In this document: in pieces, positions 25,571-35,250 of the stretch
Layout of the letters: each line of letters opens with the position of its first letter
Numbering within the stretch: the stretch's first letter is position 1
Source: Pseudomonas lurida
GTDB taxonomy: Bacteria > Pseudomonadota > Gammaproteobacteria > Pseudomonadales > Pseudomonadaceae
DNA: 64,000 nt
Assembly: GCF_013522705.1 (NCBI RefSeq)
Contig: NZ_JAAMRE010000025.1
Location: forward strand, 1 to 64,000
Direction: 5' to 3'
Notes under the pieces: model-generated
Databases searched by the model: none
The model's input: only the letters and a program-made list of their open reading frames with translations
What the model was told of the DNA's origin: nothing
Position numbers and translations under genes: made by a program

Positions 25571-27232
25571 TCAGAACCCGTCTATCCCGGCCATACGCAA
25601 TGTTTCAGCCAAGGCCTTTACCTGTGGGTCGTGAAAAAAAGCGCTCAATTGCGCTGCACGCCCCGGGCCGATGCCATCTTCGGCCATCCAGGCTTGGGTG
25701 TCGCGGGCGACCAGCGTATGCCAGTCACCCTTGAGGTTGTTACGCGCCACAGGCGGCACGCCCAAGGCCTTGAGCCAGTGTGCGAAAGGCCGCTGCCGGG
25801 CGCGGTGGAGACTGTCGAGTACCCGCGCGCGGCTTTGCTCGCCAAAGCCATCAATGTTAGCAAGCTGCGCCGCATCCAGGGTTAACCAATCGAGAAAGCC
25901 TGCGATTAGACCGGCCTGGATCAATACGTTCCAGGTCTCTCGCCCCATATGTGGCAAAGCCAGGCCCTGGTTGCTGCTGAGCCAGGTGAGGCGGGCGAGC
26001 AATTGCTCTTCGCAGCCAGGGTCGAGCTGCCAGCAGCTCAAGGCATGAAAATTCCGAGGGTCGGGGACGGGCAGCTCGACTCGGGTGGGGTTGCGCAGGA
26101 CGACCTGGTCCAGCCGTGGAATGACCTGGCCCGCGAGGGTGATGGACACCTGATCGCCGGGGCGAATATCCAAGGTTTGCCAGCGCTTCAAGGAGCCGGC
26201 GCTCACGCGGCTGATCTGCCGGTCGTCCAGTCGCACCGGCTCCAGCTCCAGGATCGGCGTGATCCGCCCGGTGCGGCCGATCTTGAACCGAACCTTGCGC
26301 ACCAGCGCCAGGGCCCTGGTGGCCGGATATTTCCAGGCCACCGCCCAGTAGGGCGCACTGGCCTGCCAACGCTCGGCGGGTGCACGTAAAGCCTGGTGCA
26401 ACACCACGCCATCGCTGGCGAAGGGCAGAGGATGGTTGTACCAGTAGGTACGCCAATGGGCGGCTTTGTCGAGGCTTTGGATGGGGTGACTGTAGCGCTG
26501 ACTGTCCGTGAAGCCCCAGCGCGCCAGTGTGGCCAGGCGCTCGCTGAACGTGGCCGTACTGTCGGGCCAGGCCCACACGAACAGGCCGATACCGGCGGCA
26601 TCGGCGTCGCTCAATTGGCGGCGATTCATCAGCCCGGCCACTTTGCTGCGAGCATTGAGCCCGCCCTGTGCCGATTGCACATGGTCGTCGAGACGCCAGT
26701 ACAGTTCGCCTTGCAACACCAGATCGATGGGGTCGGGCAATTGCTGGACAATGCCGGGGATTTTACCTGCAGACGTCGACCAATCCTGGCCAAGCACACC
26801 GTCGCCACGGCTGATTACCTGCCGCAGGCGGCCCTTGCGGTACACCAGCGTCACCGCGACGCCATCCACCTTGGGTTGGACCCACACATCCTGACGCGTG
26901 GCCAGCCAAGCCCCGACGGCCTGGTCATCCAGTAGTTTTTCCAGGCCGGTATGGGCGACGGGATGGCGCAAGGTGCCTCGTGAGCTGGCCAGGGGCTGGT
27001 CGTCGGCCGCAGCAGGCGCAGGGAAACACTGGCGCCAATCAGCCAGACGCTGACGGGCTTGGTCATAGAGTTCGTCGCTGACCGGCGATTGGCCGAGGCG
27101 GTGGTAACTGTCGTCCCACCTTCGCACCTGTTCGGCCAGGGCATCCGCTTGTTGACGGGCTTCCTGCGGGCATGTGCCCGCTGCCACCCGGAAGGGCAGC
27201 GCAACGATGAATAGAGCAACCAGTAAACGCAT
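25571..27232 (-). CDS. ligB: NAD-dependent DNA ligase LigB
   Basis: A 553-residue short NAD-dependent DNA ligase. The adenylation domain has the lysine motif KVDGVAVTLVYRKG (Lys about 121), SRGDG and ELYWR. An OB fold follows (GRTGRITPILELEPV), then a Cys pair (LSCWQLDPGC) and helix-hairpin-helix repeats (DGFGEQS; DGIGPG). The C-terminal BRCT domain of LigA is absent, as in E. coli LigB. The N terminus (residues 1-19) is a hydrophobic signal-like segment, a feature also of E. coli LigB. The ATG at 27232 with AAGGA upstream is preferred over 27241. Confidence 0.93.
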   Translation of the reverse strand: MRLLVALFIVALPFRVAAGTCPQEARQQADALAEQVRRWDDSYHRLGQSPVSDELYDQARQRLADWRQCFPAPAAADDQPLASSRGTLRHPVAHTGLEKLLDDQAVGAWLATRQDVWVQPKVDGVAVTLVYRKGRLRQVISRGDGVLGQDWSTSAGKIPGIVQQLPDPIDLVLQGELYWRLDDHVQSAQGGLNARSKVAGLMNRRQLSDADAAGIGLFVWAWPDSTATFSERLATLARWGFTDSQRYSHPIQSLDKAAHWRTYWYNHPLPFASDGVVLHQALRAPAERWQASAPYWAVAWKYPATRALALVRKVRFKIGRTGRITPILELEPVRLDDRQISRVSAGSLKRWQTLDIRPGDQVSITLAGQVIPRLDQVVLRNPTRVELPVPDPRNFHALSCWQLDPGCEEQLLARLTWLSSNQGLALPHMGRETWNVLIQAGLIAGFLDWLTLDAAQLANIDGFGEQSRARVLDSLHRARQRPFAHWLKALGVPPVARNNLKGDWHTLVARDTQAWMAEDGIGPGRAAQLSAFFHDPQVKALAETLRMAGIDGF

Positions 27233-27286
27233 CAGGAGCATCCTTGCTCGAAAAGGGCGCCCAGCCTAAATGATCCGTTTGCGGAC

Positions 27287-27315
27287 AAAAAAGTCCCGGC
27301 CATGCGGGGCTTTTT
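27287..27315. terminator. Hairpin terminator upstream of ligB
   Basis: AAAAAAGTCCCG and CGGGGCTTTTT form a stem with A and T runs at both sides. It lies between ligB and metK but downstream of a separate terminator at 27482, so on the minus strand it would end a short independent transcript. Confidence 0.75.
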
Positions 27316-27481
27316 ACCGGGTGTTGCTGTTTGCCGAACAGACCACCGTGGAACCGCATTGCCTGATTACTGGCGGCCTGGTTTTGCTGCCCGATGTCGG
27401 CTTTGACGGTGGATTCAGTCAAAGTGTTTCAACTGGTGTAGCGCCTCCGACGGCGCTTTAAGCGTTGGCCGTGGGTGCAAT
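27316..27481 (-). ncRNA. Candidate small RNA or short-peptide transcript
   Basis: This segment is bounded on the minus strand by the metK terminator upstream (27517-27482) and a second terminator downstream (27315-27287). It contains no complete recognised gene. A TTG-started frame at 27422 begins TESTVKADIGQQNQAASNQ but runs through the terminator into ligB, so it is weak. A stand-alone transcript of about 100-190 nt would explain the second terminator. No RNA family was recognised. Confidence 0.3.
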
Positions 27482-27517
27482 AAAAAGCCCCGCAGGGCGA
27501 ACCTGGCGGGGCTTTTT
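27482..27517. terminator. metK terminator
   Basis: AAAAAGCCCCGC and GGCGGGGCTTTTT make a strong GC stem with flanking A/T runs, 15 nt after the metK stop. Confidence 0.88.
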
Positions 27518-27531
27518 GTACATCGCTTCGC

Positions 27532-28722
<1,191 letters not shown>

Positions 28723-28741
28723 CTCGATGTTTTCCTGATAT

Positions 28742-29737
28742 TTACCGATGGTGAGTGTCGCCAGCCGGTCGCTGAAAGTGGCGGACCTGAATCTGGAAAC
28801 CATTACGTAAACCTACATAGAGGCTTTCCCCGGGAACAAGTCCCGCAGCGGTGGCCCAACGGGCCAGATCGTCCTGTTCAAAACCCAACCAGAGATCACC
28901 GCAGGCCTCCCTGGCCCAATTCTGGTTGTGGCTGCATAAATCCGTCACCAGCAGGCTACCGCCGGGGTGCAGTAACCCGGCCATTTGCTTGAGGGCCTCG
29001 GCGGGCGCGGCGAAATGATGCAGGACCATATTCAGCACCACGCAGTCGGCCCGCAGGCGGGTGTCGTTCAAGGCATCGGCCAATTGCAGATCGACGTTGC
29101 TCAAGGCCTCGCGCTCGCAGAGCTGGCGCGCCAGTTCCAGCATTGCCGGGCTGTTGTCCAATGCCGTGACCTGCTGGAAGCGGCGCGCCAGTTCCGGCAG
29201 AAAACCGCCGTCGCCGGGGCCGACTTCCAGCGCCGTGGCCTCTTCACTGAAGCTCAGCTTGTCCAACAACGCCAGCACGCTGTCGCGGTATTGCGGCAAG
29301 CCGGCGATCAAATCCTGCTGGGCGCGAAACTTCTCGGCGACCCGTGCGAAAAAGTCCTGGCTGGCCGCAGCACGTTGTCCATGCACCTGGCCGATACGTG
29401 CCTGTACGTCGTTGGGCAGGCTCAGGTTATCCACTTCATCCAACAGGGCCGCGTGCAGCTTGCCGCCGAGCAGGTCGGTGTGGGGCAGGGCGCGGCGGTA
29501 GAAAATCGCATTACCTTCGCGGCGAGTGGCCACCAGGTCGGCCTGGGACAGCACTTTCAAATGGTGGCTCATGCCCGACTGGCCGATGGCGAAAATCCGC
29601 GCCAGCTCCAACACGCCAAAGGAATCATTGGCCAATGCCCGCAAAACGTTCAGGCGCAAGGGGTCGCCGGCGGCCTTGCACAAGGCGGCCAGCTCTTCAC
29701 CATCGTCGGAACGCAGGGAGGATGCGGGTAGGTTCAT
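28742..29737 (-). CDS. ArsR-family regulator fused to SAM-dependent methyltransferase domain (SahR-like)
   Basis: A 331-residue fusion. An ArsR winged HTH is at residues 10-95 (FAIGQSGMSHHLKVLSQADLV is the recognition helix). A class-I methyltransferase domain spans about 140-320 (motif I ALEVGPGDGGFLPEL, then LNMVLHHF). This architecture and its place before metK match SahR, reported as an SAH-responsive regulator of methionine-cycle genes in proteobacteria. The methyltransferase fold probably senses SAH or SAM and may not be catalytic. A perfect palindrome 42 bp upstream is the likely operator. Confidence 0.85.
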   Translation of the reverse strand: MNLPASSLRSDDGEELAALCKAAGDPLRLNVLRALANDSFGVLELARIFAIGQSGMSHHLKVLSQADLVATRREGNAIFYRRALPHTDLLGGKLHAALLDEVDNLSLPNDVQARIGQVHGQRAAASQDFFARVAEKFRAQQDLIAGLPQYRDSVLALLDKLSFSEEATALEVGPGDGGFLPELARRFQQVTALDNSPAMLELARQLCEREALSNVDLQLADALNDTRLRADCVVLNMVLHHFAAPAEALKQMAGLLHPGGSLLVTDLCSHNQNWAREACGDLWLGFEQDDLARWATAAGLVPGESLYVGLRNGFQIQVRHFQRPAGDTHHR

Positions 29738-29778
29738 AAGGCCAGCAGTCTAGTGGTGGGACAGGGCGGTCGCAAGGT

Positions 29779-29802
29779 CAATATCAAAAAGTTTTGATAT
29801 TG
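29779..29802. promoter_or_regulatory. Palindromic operator candidate for the ArsR/SahR-like regulator
   Basis: CAATATCAAAA and TTTTGATATTG form a perfect 11-bp inverted repeat with a 2-nt centre. It lies between the regulator start (29737) and tktA (29995), in the expected place for autoregulation of the regulator-metK operon and possibly for tktA. Confidence 0.7.
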
Positions 29803-29994
29803 ATCGATAAGTGGCGGTTATAAGCAGTCGCTATAGCCTTTCGGCGAACAGGTGAAAGGTTTGCGCAGACGATTGCCGTGCAAACCACAGGAAAAACCGC
29901 TTCAAGTGACTATCTGTCATTGCCCGCAGGCGGTGGCTGAGGGAAAATGCCGGTCCTTTTTTCCGTTTCTTTCCCTATCCGCAGGAGAACAGCG

Positions 29995-31992
29995 ATGCCC
30001 AGCCGTCGTGAGCGTGCCAACGCCATTCGTGCCCTCAGCATGGATGCCGTGCAAAAAGCCAACAGCGGCCATCCCGGTGCCCCGATGGGCATGGCGGATA
30101 TCGCCGAAGTGCTTTGGCGTGACTACCTGAAACACAACCCGAGCAACCCATCGTTCGCCGACCGTGACCGCTTCGTGCTGTCCAACGGCCACGGCTCGAT
30201 GCTGATCTATTCGCTGCTGCACCTGACCGGCTACGACGTTACCATCGACGACCTCAAAAGCTTCCGCCAGCTGCACAGCCGCACCCCGGGCCACCCGGAA
30301 TTCGGCTACACCCCAGGCGTCGAGACCACCACCGGTCCCCTGGGCCAGGGCCTGGCCAATGCCGTGGGCTTCGCCCTGGCTGAAAAAGTCCTGGGCGCGC
30401 AGTTCAACCGCCCCGGCCACGACATCGTCGATCACCACACCTATGTGTTCCTGGGTGATGGCTGCATGATGGAAGGCATTTCCCACGAAGTTGCGTCCCT
30501 GGCCGGCACCCTGGGCCTGGGCAAGCTGATCGCCTTCTACGATGACAACGGCATCTCCATCGACGGTGAAGTCGAAGGCTGGTTTACCGATGACACCCCG
30601 AAGCGTTTCGAAGCCTACAACTGGCAGGTGATCCGCAACGTCGACGGTCACGACCCGGAAGAGATCAAGACCGCCATCGACACCGCCCGCAAGAGCGCGC
30701 AGCCGACCCTGATCTGCTGCAAGACCACCATCGGCTTCGGTTCGCCGAACAAGCAAGGCAAGGAAGACTGCCACGGCGCCCCATTGGGTGACGCGGAAAT
30801 CGCCCTGACCCGTGAAGCGTTGAAGTGGAACCACGGCCCGTTCGAAATCCCGGCCGACATCTACGCCGAATGGGATGCCAAGGAAAAAGGCCTGGCCACC
30901 GAAGCCGAGTGGGACCAGCGCTTCGCTGCCTACTCCGCCGAATTCCCGGAACTGGCCAACGAACTGGTTCGCCGCCTGGCCGGCGACCTGCCTGCCGACT
31001 TCTCGGAAAAAGCCTCGGCCTATATCGCCGAAGTCGCGGCCAAGGGCGAAACCATCGCCAGCCGTAAAGCCAGCCAGAACACTCTGAACGCCTTTGGCCC
31101 GCTGTTGCCTGAGTTCCTCGGCGGTTCGGCCGACCTGGCCGGGTCCAACCTGACGCTGTGGAAAGGCTGCAAAGGTGTCACGGCCGAAGACGCCAGCGGC
31201 AACTACATGTACTACGGCGTGCGCGAGTTCGGCATGAGCGCCATCATGAACGGCGTGTCCCTGCACGGTGGCCTGGTGCCTTACGGCGCAACGTTCCTGA
31301 TGTTCATGGAATACGCGCGCAATGCCGTGCGCATGGCCGCGCTGATGAAGAAGCGCGTGATCCATGTGTACACCCACGACTCCATCGGCCTGGGCGAAGA
31401 CGGTCCGACGCACCAGCCGGTCGAGCAATTGACCAGCCTGCGTACCACGCCGAACCTGGATTGCTGGCGCCCAGCCGACGCGGTGGAATCCGCCGTGGCC
31501 TGGAAGCACGCCATCGAGCGCAAGGACGGCCCTTCGGCGCTGATCTTCTCGCGTCAGAACCTGCAGCACCAGGCGCGTACCGACGCGCAGATCGCCGACA
31601 TCAGCCGTGGCGGTTATGTGCTCAAGGACTGCGTGGGCGAGCCGGAGCTGATCCTGATCTCCACCGGTTCCGAAGTGGGCCTGACCGTTCAGGCTTACGA
31701 CAAGCTGACTGAGCAGGGCCGCAATGTGCGCGTTGTATCCATGCCGTGCACCAGCGTGTTCGAAGCCCAGGACGCCGGCTACAAGCAATCGGTGCTGCCG
31801 TTGCAGGTCAGCGCGCGTATCGCCATCGAAGCGGCGCACGCCGACTACTGGTACAAGTACGTGGGCCTGGAAGGCCGCGTGATCGGCATGACCACCTACG
31901 GTGAGTCGGCACCGGCGCCAGCGTTGTTCGAAGAGTTCGGCTTCACCCTGGAAAACATCCTGGGTCAGGCTGAAGAGCTGCTGGAAGACTAA
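29995..31992 (+). CDS. tktA: Transketolase
   Basis: A 665-residue thiamine-diphosphate enzyme of the pentose phosphate pathway. Marks are ANSGHPGAPMGMADI (residues 20-34), the ThDP-binding GDGCMMEGISHE ending with DNGISIDG, and THDSIGLGEDGPTHQPVE in the pyrimidine domain. The start at 29995 has an AGGAGA ribosome site; an in-frame ATG at 29947 lacks one. First gene of the tkt-epd-pgk-fba carbon block. Confidence 0.97.
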   Translation: MPSRRERANAIRALSMDAVQKANSGHPGAPMGMADIAEVLWRDYLKHNPSNPSFADRDRFVLSNGHGSMLIYSLLHLTGYDVTIDDLKSFRQLHSRTPGHPEFGYTPGVETTTGPLGQGLANAVGFALAEKVLGAQFNRPGHDIVDHHTYVFLGDGCMMEGISHEVASLAGTLGLGKLIAFYDDNGISIDGEVEGWFTDDTPKRFEAYNWQVIRNVDGHDPEEIKTAIDTARKSAQPTLICCKTTIGFGSPNKQGKEDCHGAPLGDAEIALTREALKWNHGPFEIPADIYAEWDAKEKGLATEAEWDQRFAAYSAEFPELANELVRRLAGDLPADFSEKASAYIAEVAAKGETIASRKASQNTLNAFGPLLPEFLGGSADLAGSNLTLWKGCKGVTAEDASGNYMYYGVREFGMSAIMNGVSLHGGLVPYGATFLMFMEYARNAVRMAALMKKRVIHVYTHDSIGLGEDGPTHQPVEQLTSLRTTPNLDCWRPADAVESAVAWKHAIERKDGPSALIFSRQNLQHQARTDAQIADISRGGYVLKDCVGEPELILISTGSEVGLTVQAYDKLTEQGRNVRVVSMPCTSVFEAQDAGYKQSVLPLQVSARIAIEAAHADYWYKYVGLEGRVIGMTTYGESAPAPALFEEFGFTLENILGQAEELLED

Positions 31993-32014
31993 GCCAGTCT
32001 GCGTTGTCTGTACT

Positions 32015-32092
32015 GGCGCTATCGCGGGCAAGCCCGCTCCCACATTTGGATCGCGGTCTGATGTGGGAGGGGGCTTGCCCGCGATGGCGTCA
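32015..32092. repeat. Paired REP elements (BIME)
   Basis: CGCGGGCAAGCCCGCTCCCACA followed 20 nt later by an inverted TGTGGGAGGGGGCTTGCCCGCG copy. It lies between tktA and epd. Confidence 0.85.
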
Positions 32093-32130
32093 GAACGTTC
32101 AACACCGAACTAACCTTGACCGAGAACCCC

Positions 32131-33186
32131 ATGCCCGAACTGCGTCCCTACAAAGTTGCACTCAACGGCTACGGCCGCATTGGTCGTTGCGTCTTGCGTG
32201 CTCTGTTCGAGCGAGGGGCGGCAGCCGGGTTTGAAATCGTTGCGATCAATGATCTGGCGGACATGGCCAGCATCGAATACCTGACACGCTTTGACTCCAC
32301 CCATGGCCGATTCCCCGGCGAAGTGCGGGTCGACGGCGATTGTCTGCATATCAACGGCAACTGCGTGAAAGTGCTGCGCAGTGCCACCCCCGAGGGCATC
32401 GACTGGGCGGCGCTGGGCGTCGACCTGGTGTTGGAATGCTCCGGTGCTTATAACACCCGTGCCGATGGCCAGCGTTTTCTCGACGCCGGCGCGCCACGTG
32501 TGCTGTTTTCCCAGCCGATGGCCAGCGAGGCGGATGTCGACGCCACCATCGTCTATGGCATCAACCAGGATTGCCTGAGCGGCGATGAGCGGCTGGTGTC
32601 CAACGCTTCCTGCACCACCAACTGCAGCGTGCCGCTGTTGCGCCTGCTGGATCAGGCGATCGGCCTGGATTACGTGTCGATCACCACGATTCACTCGGCA
32701 ATGAACGACCAGCCGGTGATCGACGCCTACCACCACGAAGACCTGCGTCGCACGCGTTCGGCGTTCCAGTCGGTGATTCCGGTGTCCACCGGCCTGGCAC
32801 GCGGCATCGAACGCTTGTTGCCGGAACTTGCCGGGCGAATTCAGGCCAAAGCCGTACGTGTGCCGACGGTGAACGTGTCCTGCCTGGACATCACCATGCA
32901 AACCGTCAGCGACACCGATGCCGTGGAGGTCAACCGGATCCTGCGCGACGCCGCCACCCGCGGCCCGCTCAAAGGCTTGCTGGCCTACACCGAATTGCCT
33001 CACGCCAGTTGCGATTTCAACCATGACCCGCATTCGGCGATTGTCGATGCCAGCCAGACCCGTGTTTCCGGCCCCAGGCTGGTGAATATCCTGGCCTGGT
33101 TCGACAACGAGTGGGGCTTTGCCAACCGAATGCTGGACGTTGCAGAACACTATCTGCAAGTGGCCTCCAAACAACCTCAACAGTAA
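32131..33186 (+). CDS. epd: Erythrose-4-phosphate dehydrogenase Epd
   Basis: A 351-residue GAPDH-family enzyme. It has the N-terminal NAD fold VALNGYGRIGRCVLRAL, the catalytic Cys in SNASCTTNC (about residue 157) and the C-terminal WFDNEWGFANRM. It is assigned to Epd over Gap because of its place between transketolase and pgk and details such as FSQPMASEADVDATIVYG. It oxidises erythrose-4-phosphate to 4-phosphoerythronate for pyridoxal-phosphate synthesis. The ATG at 32131 is chosen over an upstream TTG. Confidence 0.92.
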   Translation: MPELRPYKVALNGYGRIGRCVLRALFERGAAAGFEIVAINDLADMASIEYLTRFDSTHGRFPGEVRVDGDCLHINGNCVKVLRSATPEGIDWAALGVDLVLECSGAYNTRADGQRFLDAGAPRVLFSQPMASEADVDATIVYGINQDCLSGDERLVSNASCTTNCSVPLLRLLDQAIGLDYVSITTIHSAMNDQPVIDAYHHEDLRRTRSAFQSVIPVSTGLARGIERLLPELAGRIQAKAVRVPTVNVSCLDITMQTVSDTDAVEVNRILRDAATRGPLKGLLAYTELPHASCDFNHDPHSAIVDASQTRVSGPRLVNILAWFDNEWGFANRMLDVAEHYLQVASKQPQQ

Positions 33187-33203
33187 TTCAGGAACTGCGA
33201 CCC

Positions 33204-34367
33204 ATGACCGTGTTGAAGATGACCGACCTCGATCTGCAAGGTAAGCGCGTACTGATTCGCGAAGACCTCAACGTCCCCGTCAAGGACGGTGTTGTCACCA
33301 GCGATGCGCGAATCCTGGCCTCGCTGCCGACCATCAAGCTGGCCCTGGAAAAAGGCGCGGCCGTGATGGTCTGCTCCCACCTGGGTCGCCCGACCGAAGG
33401 TGAGTTCTCCGCCGAAAACAGCCTCAAGCCGGTAGCCGACTACCTGAGCAAGGCCCTGGGCCGTGACGTGCCGCTGGTGGCTGACTACTTGAATGGCGTG
33501 GACGTGAAGGCCGGCGACATCGTGCTGTTCGAAAACGTGCGCTTTAACAAAGGCGAGAAAAAGAACAGCGACGAACTGTCCCAGCAATATGCTGGCCTGT
33601 GCGATGTGTTCGTGATGGACGCATTCGGCACCGCTCACCGCGCCGAAGGTTCGACCCACGGCGTGGCCAAGTTCGCCAAGGTCGCCGCTGCCGGCCCACT
33701 GCTGGCTGCTGAACTGGACGCGCTGGGCAAGGCCCTGGGCGCGCCGGCACAACCGATGGCGGCCATCGTCGCCGGCTCCAAGGTGTCGACCAAGCTTGAC
33801 GTGCTCAACAGCCTCAGCCAGATCTGCAACCAACTGATCGTCGGCGGCGGTATTGCCAACACGTTCCTGGCTGCCGCCGGTCATCCGGTGGGCAAGTCGC
33901 TGTACGAGCCGGACCTGCTCGACACCGCCCGTGCCATCGCCGCCAAAGTCAGCGTGCCGTTGCCGGTGGATGTGGTGGTGGCCAAGGAATTCGCCGAAAG
34001 CGCCGAAGCCACCGTCAAGCTGATCGCTGACGTGGCTGCCGACGACATGATCCTGGATATCGGCCCGCAGACTGCGGCCAATTTCGCTGAACTGTTGAAA
34101 GCGTCGCAGACCATTCTGTGGAACGGCCCGGTCGGCGTGTTCGAATTCGACCAGTTCGGCAACGGCACCAAAGTGCTGGCCAAGGCCATCGCCGACAGCT
34201 CGGCATTCTCCATCGCCGGCGGCGGCGACACCCTGGCTGCCATCGACAAATATGGCGTGGCCGAGCAGATCTCCTACATTTCTACCGGTGGTGGCGCTTT
34301 CCTCGAATTCGTCGAAGGTAAAGTGCTGCCGGCCGTGGAAGTGCTGGAAAGCCGAGCCAAAGGCTGA
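33204..34367 (+). CDS. pgk: Phosphoglycerate kinase
   Basis: A 387-residue glycolytic and gluconeogenic kinase. It has REDLNVPVKDG near the N terminus, CSHLGRPTEGEFS, FENVRFNKGEKKN, KVSTKLDVL and the nucleotide loop AGGGDTLAA near the C terminus. The start at 33204 follows a GGAACTGCGACCC leader 17 bp after epd, indicating an epd-pgk operon. Confidence 0.97.
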   Translation: MTVLKMTDLDLQGKRVLIREDLNVPVKDGVVTSDARILASLPTIKLALEKGAAVMVCSHLGRPTEGEFSAENSLKPVADYLSKALGRDVPLVADYLNGVDVKAGDIVLFENVRFNKGEKKNSDELSQQYAGLCDVFVMDAFGTAHRAEGSTHGVAKFAKVAAAGPLLAAELDALGKALGAPAQPMAAIVAGSKVSTKLDVLNSLSQICNQLIVGGGIANTFLAAAGHPVGKSLYEPDLLDTARAIAAKVSVPLPVDVVVAKEFAESAEATVKLIADVAADDMILDIGPQTAANFAELLKASQTILWNGPVGVFEFDQFGNGTKVLAKAIADSSAFSIAGGGDTLAAIDKYGVAEQISYISTGGGAFLEFVEGKVLPAVEVLESRAKG

Positions 34368-34396
34368 AACGCGTGATCCGGAAAAGGAGCATTCCC

Positions 34397-34624
34397 ATGA
34401 TCAAGTCATTGGCACTGGTGTTCGCGGCGGGCCTGTTGGGCGGGTGCGGCAGCGCGCCCACTGCGGTATCGGCGCCCGAACAGCCTGCGGCGCAGCAGAA
34501 ACAGGGCTGCTACCAGGCTGACTGGCAGGCCGAAACCATGCCGGTGATCAACAAGCGCATCGGCAACGAGCGGCTGGAGAAATACGACTCCGCGCCCAAC
34601 GGTCAGGAACAGGGTTGCCCTTGA
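34397..34624 (+). CDS. Small hypothetical lipoprotein
   Basis: A 75-residue protein with a lipoprotein signal (LLGGCGS, Cys about residue 17). A Ala/Pro/Gln-rich linker leads into a short domain with two Cys (KQGCYQADW ... QEQGCP) that may form a disulfide. A good AAGGAG site precedes the ATG. It lies between pgk and the MliC-like gene in the same direction. Family not recognised. Confidence 0.75.
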   Translation: MIKSLALVFAAGLLGGCGSAPTAVSAPEQPAAQQKQGCYQADWQAETMPVINKRIGNERLEKYDSAPNGQEQGCP

Positions 34625-34684
34625 CGGGTCTGATCAACTAACCGACAGCAGTCGCGGCCCTTGGGTCGCGTTCGAGGATTGGCA

Positions 34685-35017
34685 ATGAAAGGCGTTTTCG
34701 CCCTGGCGGCACTGGCTCTGTTGGCGGGTTGCAGCAGCATGAACATGTTCAATAAGGCAGAACCTGCCGATAAGTGGACCACCTGGACCTGCGACAGCAA
34801 GGCCGAGGTCAACTGGCGCTTTGCCAATGCGGCCCGCAGCGAGGTGGATGTGCGCCTCGGCGGCTCGGACCAGGTCTACCGCCTTAAACAGGACGTTGCC
34901 GCCTCGGGCGTGCTGTACAGCAACGACCAGTTGGCGTTTCACACAAAAGGTGAGGAAGGCTTGGTTTACTGGGTCGCCACCGACGATTTGATCGGGCGTG
35001 GCTGCAAGGCCCAATGA
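34685..35017 (+). CDS. MliC-like lysozyme-inhibitor lipoprotein
   Basis: A 110-residue lipoprotein (lipobox LLAGCSS, Cys about residue 15). It has one MliC/PliC-like beta domain: WTCDSKAEVNWRF, then DQVYRLKQDVAASGVLYSND, then YWVATDDLIGRGCKAQ, with two Cys available for the conserved disulfide. MliC proteins protect periplasmic peptidoglycan from C-type lysozyme. The assignment rests on domain pattern and size. Confidence 0.75.
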   Translation: MKGVFALAALALLAGCSSMNMFNKAEPADKWTTWTCDSKAEVNWRFANAARSEVDVRLGGSDQVYRLKQDVAASGVLYSNDQLAFHTKGEEGLVYWVATDDLIGRGCKAQ

Positions 35018-35041
35018 GATTTCAAATTTGATGAGATCCAA

Positions 35042-35132
35042 ATGTGGGAGGGGGCTTGCCCCCGATAGCGGTGGATCAGTCAACAGATTCATCACTGACA
35101 GGCTGTCATCGGGGGCAAGCCCCCTCCCACAC
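35042..35132. repeat. Paired REP elements (BIME)
   Basis: TGTGGGAGGGGGCTTGCCCC and, inverted, GGGGCAAGCCCCCTCCCACA, separated by about 50 nt. It lies between the MliC-like gene and fba. Confidence 0.88.
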
Positions 35133-35250
35133 TTGCAATAACGATTCAGCAGGCCAGGTATGTAAAACCTGGCCTGCAATAACTTGAATAGCAGTCGCCG
35201 CTACGGCAGGCTTGCACGATTAACGACCCTCGACCGGGAGAGACAACACA

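Noticed and set aside
27063..27422. 119-residue minus-strand frame upstream of ligB
   Set aside because: TTG start; runs through a strong terminator and overlaps ligB in another frame.
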